In this document: positions 38,798-47,765 of the stretch, piece by piece
Layout of the letters: every line of letters begins with the position of its first letter
Position numbering within the stretch: the first letter of the stretch is position 1
Virus record (IMG/VR): IMGVR_UViG_3300036766_000317
Location: 1-64,000 of that record
Source of the DNA: a virus
Reading direction: 5' to 3' (one strand)
DNA: 64,000 nucleotides
Made by a program: the position numbers and the translations under genes
The notes under the pieces: model-generated
What the model was told of the DNA's origin: nothing
Database searches by the model: none
Seen by the model: the letters and a program-made list of their open reading frames with translations, nothing else

Positions 38798-39169
38798 ATG
38801 AGATGCGTTTATTGTAGTACCTTTTGTGAATCTCCATCCCGTGTTAGTGGTAATCATTTCTGTTTATATGCAAGAAAAATGGTGTCCGCAGATGATCCCA
38901 TCTGTAATGAATTCAGTATCACAGGTACCTTCCAATGCAAACGGAGAGGCTGTCAATTAAGTGTTCCCATGTGTTCCGCAGCACAAACAAAGCCTTCACT
39001 TTGGTCAGAATGTACCCACTGTTCTCAGAAAAGAGAAATCTTAGAGATCAAACGCTTTGCCGGCATGAAGAAAAGAAACAACATTGGTCATATAGCGGAT
39101 GCTCCTTTCCTTCCTCCTCCAGAACAAATTCCCATTGTTCGTTCTAAGATTATTAGGAGGGCTTTATGA
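38798..39169 (+). CDS. cysteine-rich protein
   Basis: 123 aa. MRCVYCSTFCESPSR, then FQCKRRGCQLSVPMC and WSECTHCSQKREI give multiple zinc-type pairs (at least 8 cysteines). AAAAGGAGG precedes ATG. The stop overlaps the next ATG (ATGA). Nucleic-acid or protein binding likely; family not recognised. Confidence 0.7.
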   Translation: MRCVYCSTFCESPSRVSGNHFCLYARKMVSADDPICNEFSITGTFQCKRRGCQLSVPMCSAAQTKPSLWSECTHCSQKREILEIKRFAGMKKRNNIGHIADAPFLPPPEQIPIVRSKIIRRAL

Positions 39170-39486
39170 AAGAAGAAACTGATGCTTTGGAAGCGGCGGC
39201 CATCGTGTATTTTGCAAATTGGTCAGACATCACAGAGATGGAGATTGAGTATCCAGAAACACCTGAATCTATCCTAATCAAAAAAGAAGTGATAAGCTCA
39301 ATGCCATCTGAATGCCAAATAATGCTTAACATCATCTTTAATCTTCCCGAAGAGATGTTCCAGATCAGTGGTGGAAAAGTTAATCTCTACGGGGCCATGA
39401 AGATCGTGAAAAATATCACAGGGTGGCCTATGAAAAAAGTTCTCAAGACGGAAAACCTTCTTCGGGAACGATTGAGAAATTCGTAG
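39166..39486 (+). CDS. hypothetical sigma/HTH-like protein
   Basis: 106 aa. MKEETDALEAAAIVYFANWS, then SMPSECQIMLNIIFNLPEEM and INLYGAMKIVKNITGWPMKK-like segments. The last 40 residues look like a helix-turn-helix. AGGAGGGCTTT precedes ATG. Comparable small proteins precede helicase genes in other phages. Function inferred weakly. Confidence 0.6.
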   Translation: MKEETDALEAAAIVYFANWSDITEMEIEYPETPESILIKKEVISSMPSECQIMLNIIFNLPEEMFQISGGKVNLYGAMKIVKNITGWPMKKVLKTENLLRERLRNS

Positions 39487-39549
39487 GAAAACGTCAGAAA
39501 TTTTGATATGCTGAAAGAAAAGATGAGAAATTCTAAGGAGGGTGGGAAG

Positions 39550-41031
39550 TTGAGAGGCTTAATCAGAAAAACTGGACCGCATGCTGGAATTTCTGAGAAA
39601 GAAATCCAACAATCCCCACCCTCCGACTATGTTATCCAATATCTCGATCCAGTCGAAAGTTGGATGAATCAGAAACTTTATGATCTCGTCATAAAAGACC
39701 TTTCTTTTCCTGCTCAATACTATCGACAAGGCCCTTTCCATAAAATCAGAAAAGATTATGAGCGTAAGGATACAATCATTGCAAAAGCAAAAACTGGTGA
39801 ATATATTTTCTACACAGGACTTATTCCAAGAATACAAGAACTCTGCAAAGCTAAAGGTGTGGAATTAACCCTCTGTTCGGAGGAAGAAGAGCCTATTAAA
39901 TTGAGTACGAAACCTATGCCTGATAGTCTGAAACTTCGTCCGTTTCAAACAGACTTCATCAAACAAGCTATTCTCAAGAAAAGAGGGGTACTGATTGCTC
40001 CTACAGGAACTGGGAAAACCATATTAGGAATAGGATTAATTGCATCATTATATGAACACTACAAAATTCTTTGGTTGTGCCATACTAAATCTTTAATGAG
40101 CCAATCGGCTAAAGAATTTGAGAAAGTATTTGGTAAAGGAAGTGTCGGCCTTGTTGGGGATTCCAACTTCGATGTGGGAAAATATGTTACTGTAGCCACT
40201 AGACAGACCTTCGTAAAGCACACAAAAGAATTGGCAAATGTATTTGACGCTGTGGTTGTCGATGAAGCACACCACATTTCTTCATTGGTTTATGCGAAAG
40301 AGAATGGGCTAATTAAATTAGGACAATACTTCGATATATTAAAAGAATTGTATTGTCCTGTCAGAATAGGCTTGACAGCTACAAGGGCTGATAGTAAAGG
40401 AGCCCAATTAGCTATGGAAGCCTTGCTCGGTCCTGTTATCGGGGAATTTACGATCAATGAAGCACGAGAGCAGGGTTATATGGCACATCCGGTTATCAAA
40501 TTAACGAAGTTATCCAAGAATATGGTTACCCACGACATGAGAAATTATGCAGATGTTTACGAGTCTGGGGTAGTCCGTAATCTAGAGATGAATCGGATCA
40601 TTTCTGAATTAGTTAAAGGATATGCGGATGAAGGATTGACTTCTCTGGTAATCGTAACCCAGATCGTTCATGGAGAATTAATTCTTGGTATGGTGAAACG
40701 TCTCGGCGTAGGAGCCGTCTTTATAAATGGTTCCACTGAAACAGAATCCAGAGAATTAACTAAACACGCCCTTAATGGCAAAATCCTGAAATGTGTTATT
40801 TGTACGGCTGTTTGGAAGGAAGGGGTCAACATCCCAGAGTTAAATGTGCTGATTAATGCAGCAGGGGGCAAATCTGAATTGGCGACGATTCAAGCGATCG
40901 GTAGGGGCATGAGGAAAACAGAGACTAAATCTCATTTAGTTATCCATGACTTCTTCAACCCCAGTCACCGATTCTTGATAGATCATTTTGGATCTCGCCT
41001 GTGTTTGTATTTTGATTTAGGATGGATGTAA
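39550..41031 (+). CDS. SF2 DEAD/DEAH-type helicase
   Basis: 493 aa from a TTG preceded by GGAGG at 8 nt; an ATG at 39508 in the same frame has no ribosome site. Walker A LIAPTGTGKTILGIG near residue 150, Walker B/DEAH VVDEAHHISS near residue 235, motif III GLTATRAD, C-terminal helicase lobe with FINGSTETESR, VWKEGVNIPELNVLI and QAIGRGMRK (motif VI). The N-terminal 120 residues are a substrate domain. Unwinds DNA, probably at origins or recombination intermediates (UvsW-like role). A terminator follows at 41060. Confidence 0.85.
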   Translation: MRGLIRKTGPHAGISEKEIQQSPPSDYVIQYLDPVESWMNQKLYDLVIKDLSFPAQYYRQGPFHKIRKDYERKDTIIAKAKTGEYIFYTGLIPRIQELCKAKGVELTLCSEEEEPIKLSTKPMPDSLKLRPFQTDFIKQAILKKRGVLIAPTGTGKTILGIGLIASLYEHYKILWLCHTKSLMSQSAKEFEKVFGKGSVGLVGDSNFDVGKYVTVATRQTFVKHTKELANVFDAVVVDEAHHISSLVYAKENGLIKLGQYFDILKELYCPVRIGLTATRADSKGAQLAMEALLGPVIGEFTINEAREQGYMAHPVIKLTKLSKNMVTHDMRNYADVYESGVVRNLEMNRIISELVKGYADEGLTSLVIVTQIVHGELILGMVKRLGVGAVFINGSTETESRELTKHALNGKILKCVICTAVWKEGVNIPELNVLINAAGGKSELATIQAIGRGMRKTETKSHLVIHDFFNPSHRFLIDHFGSRLCLYFDLGWM

Positions 41032-41059
41032 AATAAGGGCTGGTAGGATCAGCCAGCCC

Positions 41060-41122
41060 GTCTGAGTGGTGACAACCATTTTACTCCTTATTGGGAACTC
41101 ACCACTCAGACTTTATTTTTTT
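41060..41122 (+). terminator. rho-independent terminator after the helicase gene
   Basis: A 13-bp perfect stem (GTCTGAGTGGTGA/TCACCACTCAGAC) with a 26-nt loop followed by TTTATTTTTTT. A second hairpin GGGCTGG/CCAGCCC (41037-41059) directly precedes it. The primase gene begins 12 nt later and has no promoter of its own that I can see, so termination is probably partial. Confidence 0.8.
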
Positions 41123-41133
41123 AAGGAATATCA

Positions 41134-42015
41134 ATGAATGTTGAATCCTTCGACATCTTAGCCTATCTACAATCGAGAAACATACCATATAAAACATCGG
41201 GCAAGAATGTATCCCAAGGTTGGGTAGGCGTAAATTGTATATACTGCATAGATGGAAGTAACCACTTAGGAATTAATCTCCAATCAAAAACCTTCTCCTG
41301 CTTCAAATGCTCTGAAACAGGTAATGCTGTGAAATTAGTATGCAGTATTGATGGGGTGTCCGTCCATTCCGCTTTAGATATAATTTCTGAGTATTCAGGC
41401 GGAACATACATTCCCAAAGAGAAGAAGTTTCAGACAAAAACAACCCTCCCAATTGGAGCATCAAAGAAGTTCCCAAAATCCCATTTGGATTTCCTCATTA
41501 AAAGACGTTATACTGAAGAAGTGATCAAAACCTATGATTTATATGCAACCGGTCCTGTTGGTATCTACAACCACAGAATCATCATCCCTGTGTTTGTGAA
41601 TCACAGAATGGTTGCATTTGTGGGAAGAGATGTTACAGGAAATTCTGATAAACCATATTGGAACTCTTCTGATAAATATGGTACAAAGGATGTCAAGCAG
41701 ACCCTTTATAATATGGATAATGTTATTGGCAATACCGTAATTATTGTAGAGGGCATTCTTGATGCTTGGCGAATAGGAGATGGGGCTGTCTGTACGTTTG
41801 GAACGAAACACACCCGTGAACAACTTCGTTTGTTGAAAGGAATGCACCGAGTGTTTGTCATGTATGACGCCGATGCTGTACCAATTGCTCATAAATTAGC
41901 TTACGACTTGTCATCTTTCTGCAAAGATGTTGTGGTGCTTGAATTGTCAGAAGGCGATCCTGATGAAATGAAGGATGATGATGTCAGAGCTTTACGAAAG
42001 GAGATAGGAATATAA
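41134..42015 (+). CDS. DNA primase (zinc-binding and Toprim domains)
   Basis: 293 aa. N-terminal CHC2-like zinc site (NCIYCIDGSNHLGINLQS, then FSCFKCSETGNAVKL). Toprim domain with IIVEGILDAWRIGD near residue 205 and VFVMYDADAVPIAHKLA near residue 250. It lacks the large catalytic RNA-polymerase middle of bacterial DnaG, so it resembles compact phage primases. Acts with the DnaB-like helicase at 43986. AAGGA precedes ATG. Confidence 0.85.
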   Translation: MNVESFDILAYLQSRNIPYKTSGKNVSQGWVGVNCIYCIDGSNHLGINLQSKTFSCFKCSETGNAVKLVCSIDGVSVHSALDIISEYSGGTYIPKEKKFQTKTTLPIGASKKFPKSHLDFLIKRRYTEEVIKTYDLYATGPVGIYNHRIIIPVFVNHRMVAFVGRDVTGNSDKPYWNSSDKYGTKDVKQTLYNMDNVIGNTVIIVEGILDAWRIGDGAVCTFGTKHTREQLRLLKGMHRVFVMYDADAVPIAHKLAYDLSSFCKDVVVLELSEGDPDEMKDDDVRALRKEIGI

Positions 42016-42078
42016 TTTTGTTGTAAGAAATTTGCTAATTAAGATATTTCCGATACTTATTTAGGTTTTTAATTTTAC

Positions 42079-42107
42079 TTGACAAATCAAATCTGCTGTT
42101 ATATATA
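42079..42107 (+). promoter_or_regulatory. promoter of the replication-initiator genes
   Basis: TTGACA, 17-bp spacer ending TGT, TATATA (or TATAAT at a 19-bp spacing). The spacer begins AATCAA, close to the TATCAA motif of other promoters. Confidence 0.65.
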
Positions 42108-42143
42108 ATACCAAAATGAACTAAATTCAAAGGAGAAATAATT

Positions 42144-42518
42144 ATGGATTATAAAACAGAAGTTCTAAACCTAATGATGGAACAACCTGCTTTTATTATA
42201 CACAAAAAATTGCTCTGTGCATTAGGATCAAACCCGTCTTATTTTATAGCCTATCTGATGGATAAATTTTTTAGAGAAGCACCTACTTCTGATGGTTATG
42301 TAACAGCCTCTATAGAAGAAGTGGAAAAGGAAATTTGCATCAAAAGAGGAAGACAAGACTCATCCATAAGAATTCTCAAAAAGAACAAATACATAATAAT
42401 GAAACCTAAAGAGGGCTCCAGAAAACGACAATTCAAATTACTCTTTCCGAATTTTGACCCTGATAATTCTTATCGTACAGTCGTCAAAAACAAAATGGGT
42501 GGGGAGAATAGACCATGA
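42144..42518 (+). CDS. winged-helix replication protein, short paralogue
   Basis: 124 aa. FIIHKKLLCALGSNPSYFIA, DGYVTASIEEVEKEICI, GRQDSSIRILKKNKYIIM gives a winged-helix layout as in DnaD/RepA-like initiators. It is homologous to the N-terminal 120 residues of the next gene (same K-LL...G..P..F, DG..., RQD..I.IL order). ATGA overlap with that gene. Probable DNA-binding partner of initiation. Confidence 0.65.
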   Translation: MDYKTEVLNLMMEQPAFIIHKKLLCALGSNPSYFIAYLMDKFFREAPTSDGYVTASIEEVEKEICIKRGRQDSSIRILKKNKYIIMKPKEGSRKRQFKLLFPNFDPDNSYRTVVKNKMGGENRP

Positions 42519-43930
42519 ATCAAAAAGAATGGGACGAATTGCGAGAACAGAATTATGCCTTACTACCAACTTCTTTTACCATGCTTCACAACAAACTACT
42601 TGAGGATGTGGGCTGTGAACCTGCTGTTTTCTTTTCCAAATTATTGGGCAAGGAACGATTTTACCTGTCAAAAAATCAATTAACTACTGACGGATTCTTT
42701 TATGAAACAATTGAACACATGGAAAAGAAAACCAAATTATCAAGACACCGACAAGATCGGTGTATAGACATCTTAGTGGAACGAGGATTACTGATTACCG
42801 ATGTCAGAAAAGTAGGCATTGCTCCCCGAAGGTATTTTCAAATACGTCATGACGGTTTTGCAGGTATTGTCAAATCGATTTGTAAGGAATTTACAAATCC
42901 AGAAATTCCTGATACTTACAAAGAAGATGAACAAGGTTTGATTTGTAAGGAAGAGACAAATCGATTTGTAAAAACGGGACAACAAGAAAGAACTTATATA
43001 ATAAAGAACAAATCTATTTTAAATGCTAAAGCATATAGTGGCGGAAAACCGCCACAACAAAAAACAATACTTCCTAGGAAAGCAAACAATCCCTTAATCC
43101 TTGTTGATACTACAGAACCACCTCTGGCAAGACCCGAAGGGGTTAAGCCAAGGTTCAGTAAACTCCATAAGATTAAACGTCCTACTGTTACATTTGATAT
43201 TCAACAGATTATCGATTACTGGATTAAGAAGGGTCTTCCCGGACATAAAGAAGATTCAAAAGCCTTTGATCAAGCTGTTATCTTCATAACAAAAGCACTT
43301 AATAGTACATTGCTTGAGGATTATCTTGATCCTAGATGGCATAATTTCTTTTTCTCTGTTGATACAATAAAACGAGCTATTGATAATTTTTACCTTGCTG
43401 CATTCGATAACAGATATGAACCACTAAGTCTTAATACAAAACAACGATTGCAGACCATTCGACTGAAGGATTTTTTATACAATAGGCACTCCCCAGAGGA
43501 TAGATATAAAAGCCATTTATTCTTATATTTATCCAAACCTAAATTAGCAAGCGAATCAAAATACCTCGCTATGAAGGATGACCATACCTATTGTACAAAA
43601 CTTGTTAATGAATGGTACCATCAAGAATTTGGCGGAGTAGTGACAGAGGTTTCCAGAAGTCAACAGAATTCGATGATACTTGTCGGCAGGAAATTGGAAG
43701 AGTTCCTTATGACTCATAAAGATAAATTACAAATGGATGAGGGAATGCAGATATACGGCAATCGTAATCCTCTAAACTTTCTTGCTGGACAGTTGCTAAG
43801 GTGTGCATCTAAGATGCTTAGAGAGAATGATGGATTACGGGCTATATTCAAGCCTAGTTGGCTTATATCGGAAAACATGCTCTCAGACCGTTTTGTTTAT
43901 TTTCTCAAGTCAGAACGCATGATGAAGTAG
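42515..43930 (+). CDS. winged-helix replication initiator-like protein
   Basis: 471 aa. N-terminal winged helix (FTMLHNKLLEDVGCEPAVFF, DGFFYETIEHMEKKTKLSRH, RQDRCIDILVERGLL), a linker of about 90 residues, then a helical C-terminal region (HNFFFSVDTIKRAIDNFYLA). It lies immediately upstream of the DnaB-like helicase, so a role as initiator or helicase loader is likely. No ATPase motif seen. Confidence 0.65.
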   Translation: MNQKEWDELREQNYALLPTSFTMLHNKLLEDVGCEPAVFFSKLLGKERFYLSKNQLTTDGFFYETIEHMEKKTKLSRHRQDRCIDILVERGLLITDVRKVGIAPRRYFQIRHDGFAGIVKSICKEFTNPEIPDTYKEDEQGLICKEETNRFVKTGQQERTYIIKNKSILNAKAYSGGKPPQQKTILPRKANNPLILVDTTEPPLARPEGVKPRFSKLHKIKRPTVTFDIQQIIDYWIKKGLPGHKEDSKAFDQAVIFITKALNSTLLEDYLDPRWHNFFFSVDTIKRAIDNFYLAAFDNRYEPLSLNTKQRLQTIRLKDFLYNRHSPEDRYKSHLFLYLSKPKLASESKYLAMKDDHTYCTKLVNEWYHQEFGGVVTEVSRSQQNSMILVGRKLEEFLMTHKDKLQMDEGMQIYGNRNPLNFLAGQLLRCASKMLRENDGLRAIFKPSWLISENMLSDRFVYFLKSERMMK

Positions 43931-43985
43931 ATCGTTGACGGCAGATACTATTCCCGTAGTTATTCCGACACAGAAAAGAGGGTGT

Positions 43986-45509
43986 ATGATCACAATCGAG
44001 CACAAAGCTATCGACAATACTATTGAGCATCAAATTACCACTGCAATGATCATTTCCAACAGATTTGCGTCCGAAGTAAATGCAGTTTTTAATCCAGAGT
44101 ACATGAGGAATACTTTTTGCAGAATAATCTGTGTTTGGTGTACCGACTATTTTAACAAGTACAAAGAAGCTCCCGGTCTGCATATTAAGGACATCTACCT
44201 TGTAGAAAAAGATTCAGGAATGGCGAAAGCAGATGCCGAACTTATCGGGGATTTCTTAAAGAAACTAAGCGATCAATACTCTGAAGGTCAAGGTGTCAAT
44301 GCTGACTATATTCGGGATGGGGCTTTTGACTACTTCAGAAAACGGGAATTGGAAATTAGAATCGAACAGGCCCAGAAGTTCCTGCTTGTCGGAAAAGTAG
44401 AAGAAGCCGGAGAAGCATTTGCCAAATACAAAAAGATCGCCTATCAAACATCAGGGTGGTTTAATCCATTTGATCATAAAGAAATGTTGGAGGTTTTCAT
44501 TGATAATGATGAAGGCGTATTTAGATACCCTGGAGCACTGGGTCGGGTTGTTGGTCCTATTGAGCGGGATTGGTTCATTGCCATTCTTGCTCCGTTCAAA
44601 AAGGGAAAAACCTTCTTCCTACAAGAAACGGCTGTTTGTGCAATATTTCAGAGTCTTAGAGTGGTGTTCATTTCATTGGAAATGAAGAAGAAAAACCTTA
44701 AAGAACGATTCTATAAACGATTGACTGCTTTTGGGTCGAGAACAGGGGAGGATGTTTTCCTCATACCTGTTTTTGATTGCTCTCATAATCAAGAGGGAAC
44801 TTGCACAAATCCGAAAAGAACAAATAAATTATCCTTAGCCAATGAAGATGGAATTATTCCCCCTTATGATGTCGATAATTCTTACCGTATCTGTACTTTT
44901 TGTAGAGAGCACATGCTTCCTGATTATAAAATGACCATTTGGTACGAGACTGTGGAAGCTCCTCAATTTGCATTAAAAGATGTCCGTCATCATTTGGACG
45001 GAACAAAAATTCAATATGGAGACATGATTCGGTTTATCAGTTACCCCCGCTTTCTTGCAGGAATTGATGATATTCGTAGAGACTTACAAATATTGGAACA
45101 GCATGAAGGCTTCATACCCGATCTGGTGGTTGTAGATTATGCCGACATTCTCAAGATGGGAAAAGGGGACAAACGAAATGAGATTGATGATATTTGGAAA
45201 AGACTAGCTTCAATGGCAGCGGAGCGTCATTGTATCGTATTCACAGCAAGTCAAGGCACTCGTGGTTCTATCTATAAAAGTGATATGAGTCAGGACGATC
45301 TTGCAGAGTGGATTGGGAAACTGGGTCACGTTGATATTTTTATGGGTTTGAATCAAAGTCCGAAAGAAAAGGAAAATAAAATAATTCGTGTTAATGTATT
45401 AGTGCATCGACATAAGGAAGCTGATGAAAAGGTATCGGCTACACTTCTCCAACAACTTGAGTTGGGACAATTCAGTTTAGACAGCGAGTTGACGCGGAGA
45501 GTTTCCTAA
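43986..45509 (+). CDS. replicative DNA helicase, DnaB/RecA-fold, with cysteine insertion
   Basis: 507 aa from the ATG with GAGGG 3 nt upstream; a TTG at 43935 is possible. N-terminal helical domain (about 1-150), then Walker A ILAPFKKGKTFFLQETA near residue 204, VFISLEMKKKNLKERF, Walker B DLVVVDYADILKMGK near residue 380, IVFTASQGTRGSIYKSD (sensor) and VNVLVHRHKEADEKV. An insertion between motifs at residues about 265-310 has CSHNQEGTCTNP and YRICTFCREHM, a likely zinc module unusual for DnaB. Hexameric 5'-3' helicase at the fork. Confidence 0.8.
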   Translation: MITIEHKAIDNTIEHQITTAMIISNRFASEVNAVFNPEYMRNTFCRIICVWCTDYFNKYKEAPGLHIKDIYLVEKDSGMAKADAELIGDFLKKLSDQYSEGQGVNADYIRDGAFDYFRKRELEIRIEQAQKFLLVGKVEEAGEAFAKYKKIAYQTSGWFNPFDHKEMLEVFIDNDEGVFRYPGALGRVVGPIERDWFIAILAPFKKGKTFFLQETAVCAIFQSLRVVFISLEMKKKNLKERFYKRLTAFGSRTGEDVFLIPVFDCSHNQEGTCTNPKRTNKLSLANEDGIIPPYDVDNSYRICTFCREHMLPDYKMTIWYETVEAPQFALKDVRHHLDGTKIQYGDMIRFISYPRFLAGIDDIRRDLQILEQHEGFIPDLVVVDYADILKMGKGDKRNEIDDIWKRLASMAAERHCIVFTASQGTRGSIYKSDMSQDDLAEWIGKLGHVDIFMGLNQSPKEKENKIIRVNVLVHRHKEADEKVSATLLQQLELGQFSLDSELTRRVS

Positions 45510-45510
45510 G

Positions 45511-45696
45511 ATGCCTTTCATAAAATATACAAAATGTCCTGAAAAAGGACCATCTAGGAAAGCATGGGATGTATTTGTAAAGAAATACGGAACCCCTACA
45601 TCAATAGTCTTCCACGCCCTTTGTCAGAAAGCCCCATATTGGGCTGCTAATATAAATGGAAAGATAGAAATAGTAAAACCCGAGGAAATTAAGTAA
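45511..45696 (+). CDS. 61-aa hypothetical protein
   Basis: MPFIKYTKCPEKGPSRKAWD then YGTPTSIVFHALCQKAPYWA. ATG starts 1 nt after the helicase stop; the only ribosome site is GGAGAG within the end of that gene. No family recognised. Confidence 0.6.
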   Translation: MPFIKYTKCPEKGPSRKAWDVFVKKYGTPTSIVFHALCQKAPYWAANINGKIEIVKPEEIK

Positions 45697-45770
45697 CTTG
45701 GTAAAAATTGGGAAAAAATTTAATTTTCGTCCACAAATCAGAAAGTCAAAATTCAATAGAAAGGAAGTTT

Positions 45771-45959
45771 ATGAAAATCAGTGTTTCTATCAGAAAAACA
45801 ATACAGGAAGATCCTTACGAGCCTTTCTCGGTAGAACTTTCCCTTGAAAAAACCCTGCCTGAGAATTATAAAGATAATCAAATTATGACAGCCCAGGAAG
45901 ATATCTCTCTCCTACTTCAAGAAACTATTGACAATATTATTAAAGAAAGGAAACGATAA
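45771..45959 (+). CDS. 62-aa hypothetical protein
   Basis: Start at 45771 has AAAGGAAG upstream. MKISVSIRKTIQEDPYEPFS, then SVELSLEKTLPEN and helix LLLQETIDNIIKERKR. Looks like the small beta-helix phage proteins with KISV...E.F.VELSLE order. Immediately upstream of QueD. Confidence 0.65.
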   Translation: MKISVSIRKTIQEDPYEPFSVELSLEKTLPENYKDNQIMTAQEDISLLLQETIDNIIKERKR

Positions 45960-45961
45960 TT

Positions 45962-46345
45962 ATGATTTCCATATGTAAGGTATTTACTTTTGAAGCAGCT
46001 CATTTTCTCCCATATCATTTGGGAAAGTGTAAAAACCTTCATGGGCATGGTTTTCGATTAGAAGTAGAAATAAGCGGAGTGCCGAAGAAAGGAGATAAAG
46101 ATCCTGCTAAAGGTATGATTATGGACTTTAGTAGACTTAAAGAAATAGTCAATGGTCTTATCATTGATAGATTAGATCATACCGAACTTAACAAATGCTT
46201 TATAAACCCTACAGCAGAAACTATGGTACTCAAATTTGCTGCCATGTTGAAATCTTCTTTCACAGCCAATAACTGTAGAGTAAATTTGGAAAGAGTCCGT
46301 TTATACGAGACGGCTACTTCCTATGCTGAATGGAGGAAATTATGA
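45962..46345 (+). CDS. queD: QueD, 6-carboxy-tetrahydropterin synthase
   Basis: 127 aa, normal for the family. Zinc histidines in FEAAHFLPYH (H14) and KNLHGHGFRLEVE (H27, H29); catalytic cysteine at C23 (GKCKN). Later GMIMDFSRLKEIVNGLIIDRLDHTELN and NPTAETM are diagnostic of QueD/PTPS. Converts dihydroneopterin triphosphate to 6-carboxy-tetrahydropterin, step 2 of preQ0 synthesis. It overlaps QueE by 4 nt (ATGA). Confidence 0.9.
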   Translation: MISICKVFTFEAAHFLPYHLGKCKNLHGHGFRLEVEISGVPKKGDKDPAKGMIMDFSRLKEIVNGLIIDRLDHTELNKCFINPTAETMVLKFAAMLKSSFTANNCRVNLERVRLYETATSYAEWRKL

Positions 46346-47004
46346 GAGTGAATCAATTATTTCAATCGATAAATGGGGAAGTTTGTAGTTCTGGACAAGG
46401 ATCAATCTGCACATTCATTCGGCTCCAAGGGTGCAATTTCCATTGCAAATGGTGTGACACGTCTCCTTCTCTAAATTCAGAAGGAGGCTATGAAATCTTT
46501 GTGGATGAAATTTTGCGAGAGATTAAAAGACTTCCTGTGTATACCCCAAACGTCACAATCACAGGAGGGGAACCTCTTCTACAAAAAGGGGAGCTAGCCA
46601 CACTAGTACGAGGACTCATTACCCAGAACTACAAAGTTTCTTTAGAAACAAACGGCTCGTTATCTTGGATGACGATCCCCATACCATGCTCGATTGTGAT
46701 GGACATTAAGCCACCTAGTTCAGGCATCAAAGATTTTGACAACTATAGAGAAAAGGCACTAATCAATGCCTCATATTTAGGAAGTAATGATTGGCTGAAA
46801 TTACCAATACAAGACGAAACCGACTTCCTTTTTGCTGTATCAGAAAGAAGAATCTTATTGGGATTAGGAAAGATGCAAGCCAAAATAGCTTTTTCCGCAG
46901 TAGCCCCGTTGACTCCCAAAGAATTACTTAGTTGGCTTTTCAAAGAAAACATCGGAGATGCTGTCCTGAATATACAAATTCACAAGTTAATTAATGTGTC
47001 GTAA
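46342..47004 (+). CDS. queE: QueE, 7-carboxy-7-deazaguanine synthase (radical SAM)
   Basis: 220 aa from the ATG at 46342 (GGAGG, 5-nt spacing, ATGA overlap with queD). Radical SAM motif LQGCNFHCKWCDTSPSLNSE (CX3CX2C), ITGGEPLLQ, and FQSINGEVCSSGQGSICTFI, the QueE-type N-terminus. The C-terminal part is degenerate in length but has SLETNGS and MDIKPPSSG. Makes 7-carboxy-7-deazaguanine from 6-carboxy-tetrahydropterin. Confidence 0.9.
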   Translation: MRVNQLFQSINGEVCSSGQGSICTFIRLQGCNFHCKWCDTSPSLNSEGGYEIFVDEILREIKRLPVYTPNVTITGGEPLLQKGELATLVRGLITQNYKVSLETNGSLSWMTIPIPCSIVMDIKPPSSGIKDFDNYREKALINASYLGSNDWLKLPIQDETDFLFAVSERRILLGLGKMQAKIAFSAVAPLTPKELLSWLFKENIGDAVLNIQIHKLINVS

Positions 47005-47044
47005 CGGGAACTTACAGGCATATCTATCTTTTATTGAAAATTGT

Positions 47045-47073
47045 GTGGAAATGTAAAAATATCATGATATAAT
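47045..47073 (+). promoter_or_regulatory. probable promoter, extended -10
   Basis: Perfect TATAAT (47068-47073) preceded by TGA, so an extended -10. The -35 (GTGGAA) is poor. Leader of about 65 nt to the lysine-rich gene at 47145. Confidence 0.5.
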
Positions 47074-47144
47074 CAAGGCAAAGGACAAAGGGAAGGCATT
47101 GTGCATTCCGAAATTAATTCAATCAACAGTAAGGAGGAAGAAAG

Positions 47145-47747
47145 ATGGACTTAGCAAAATTGGATTTTGAAGTGTTGAAGGAGATGGCCAAAGAACTCAA
47201 TAAGGCCACCTACGACAAGGACGGGGCCGCTACTCTGTTCTTGGCAAAGAAGCTGAAGACAATCGCCGTAACAAAGGAACTCCTCGCCACCGCATTTGAT
47301 GCTGCAATCCAAGGTATTGTCGAAGCCGAACTTGCGGACAAACTGCCCGAAGAAATCATCGATTACTACAACGAGAACTTTGTCGATGAAGAGGGGGCTG
47401 AGGCAGAGAAAGCGGCAGAACCAGCTCCGGCGAAAGAGAAAACGACTGCGAAAGCTCCGGTCAAGGAGAAAGCCGCAGCGGCGCCGAAAGCTGAGAAGCC
47501 TGCTAAAGAGAAGAAAGTAAAGGCAGCAGTCGAACTCTCCTGTTTCGGCCACAAGATCGGCTCTCAGGCGGCAGCCCTTGATGATCTACTGGCTCCGGGC
47601 AAGCCGATTTCTCTTGAAGAGCTGTCTAAGAAGTCGGGACGTTCCCTTCTTGGTGTGAAAAGTCATATCAAGCATCTCCAGGACGCCCGCAAGCTCGTCA
47701 TTGAATCCAAAGACGGCACATACACGTTTAAGCCGGCAAAGAAATAA
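47145..47747 (+). CDS. lysine/alanine-rich protein with C-terminal winged helix-like domain
   Basis: 200 aa. N-terminal helical domain to about residue 80, a low-complexity linker of KEK/APAK repeats (residues 85-128), then a C-terminal domain LLAPGKPISLEELSKKSGRS and LLGVKSHIKHLQDARKLVIE, a winged helix. This is a histone-like layout. Codons are GC-richer than in neighbours, as in the gene at 28629. AAGGAGGAAGA precedes ATG. Own promoter and terminator suggest high, independent expression. Confidence 0.7.
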   Translation: MDLAKLDFEVLKEMAKELNKATYDKDGAATLFLAKKLKTIAVTKELLATAFDAAIQGIVEAELADKLPEEIIDYYNENFVDEEGAEAEKAAEPAPAKEKTTAKAPVKEKAAAAPKAEKPAKEKKVKAAVELSCFGHKIGSQAAALDDLLAPGKPISLEELSKKSGRSLLGVKSHIKHLQDARKLVIESKDGTYTFKPAKK

Positions 47748-47765
47748 CACGATCCGGCACCGGTA

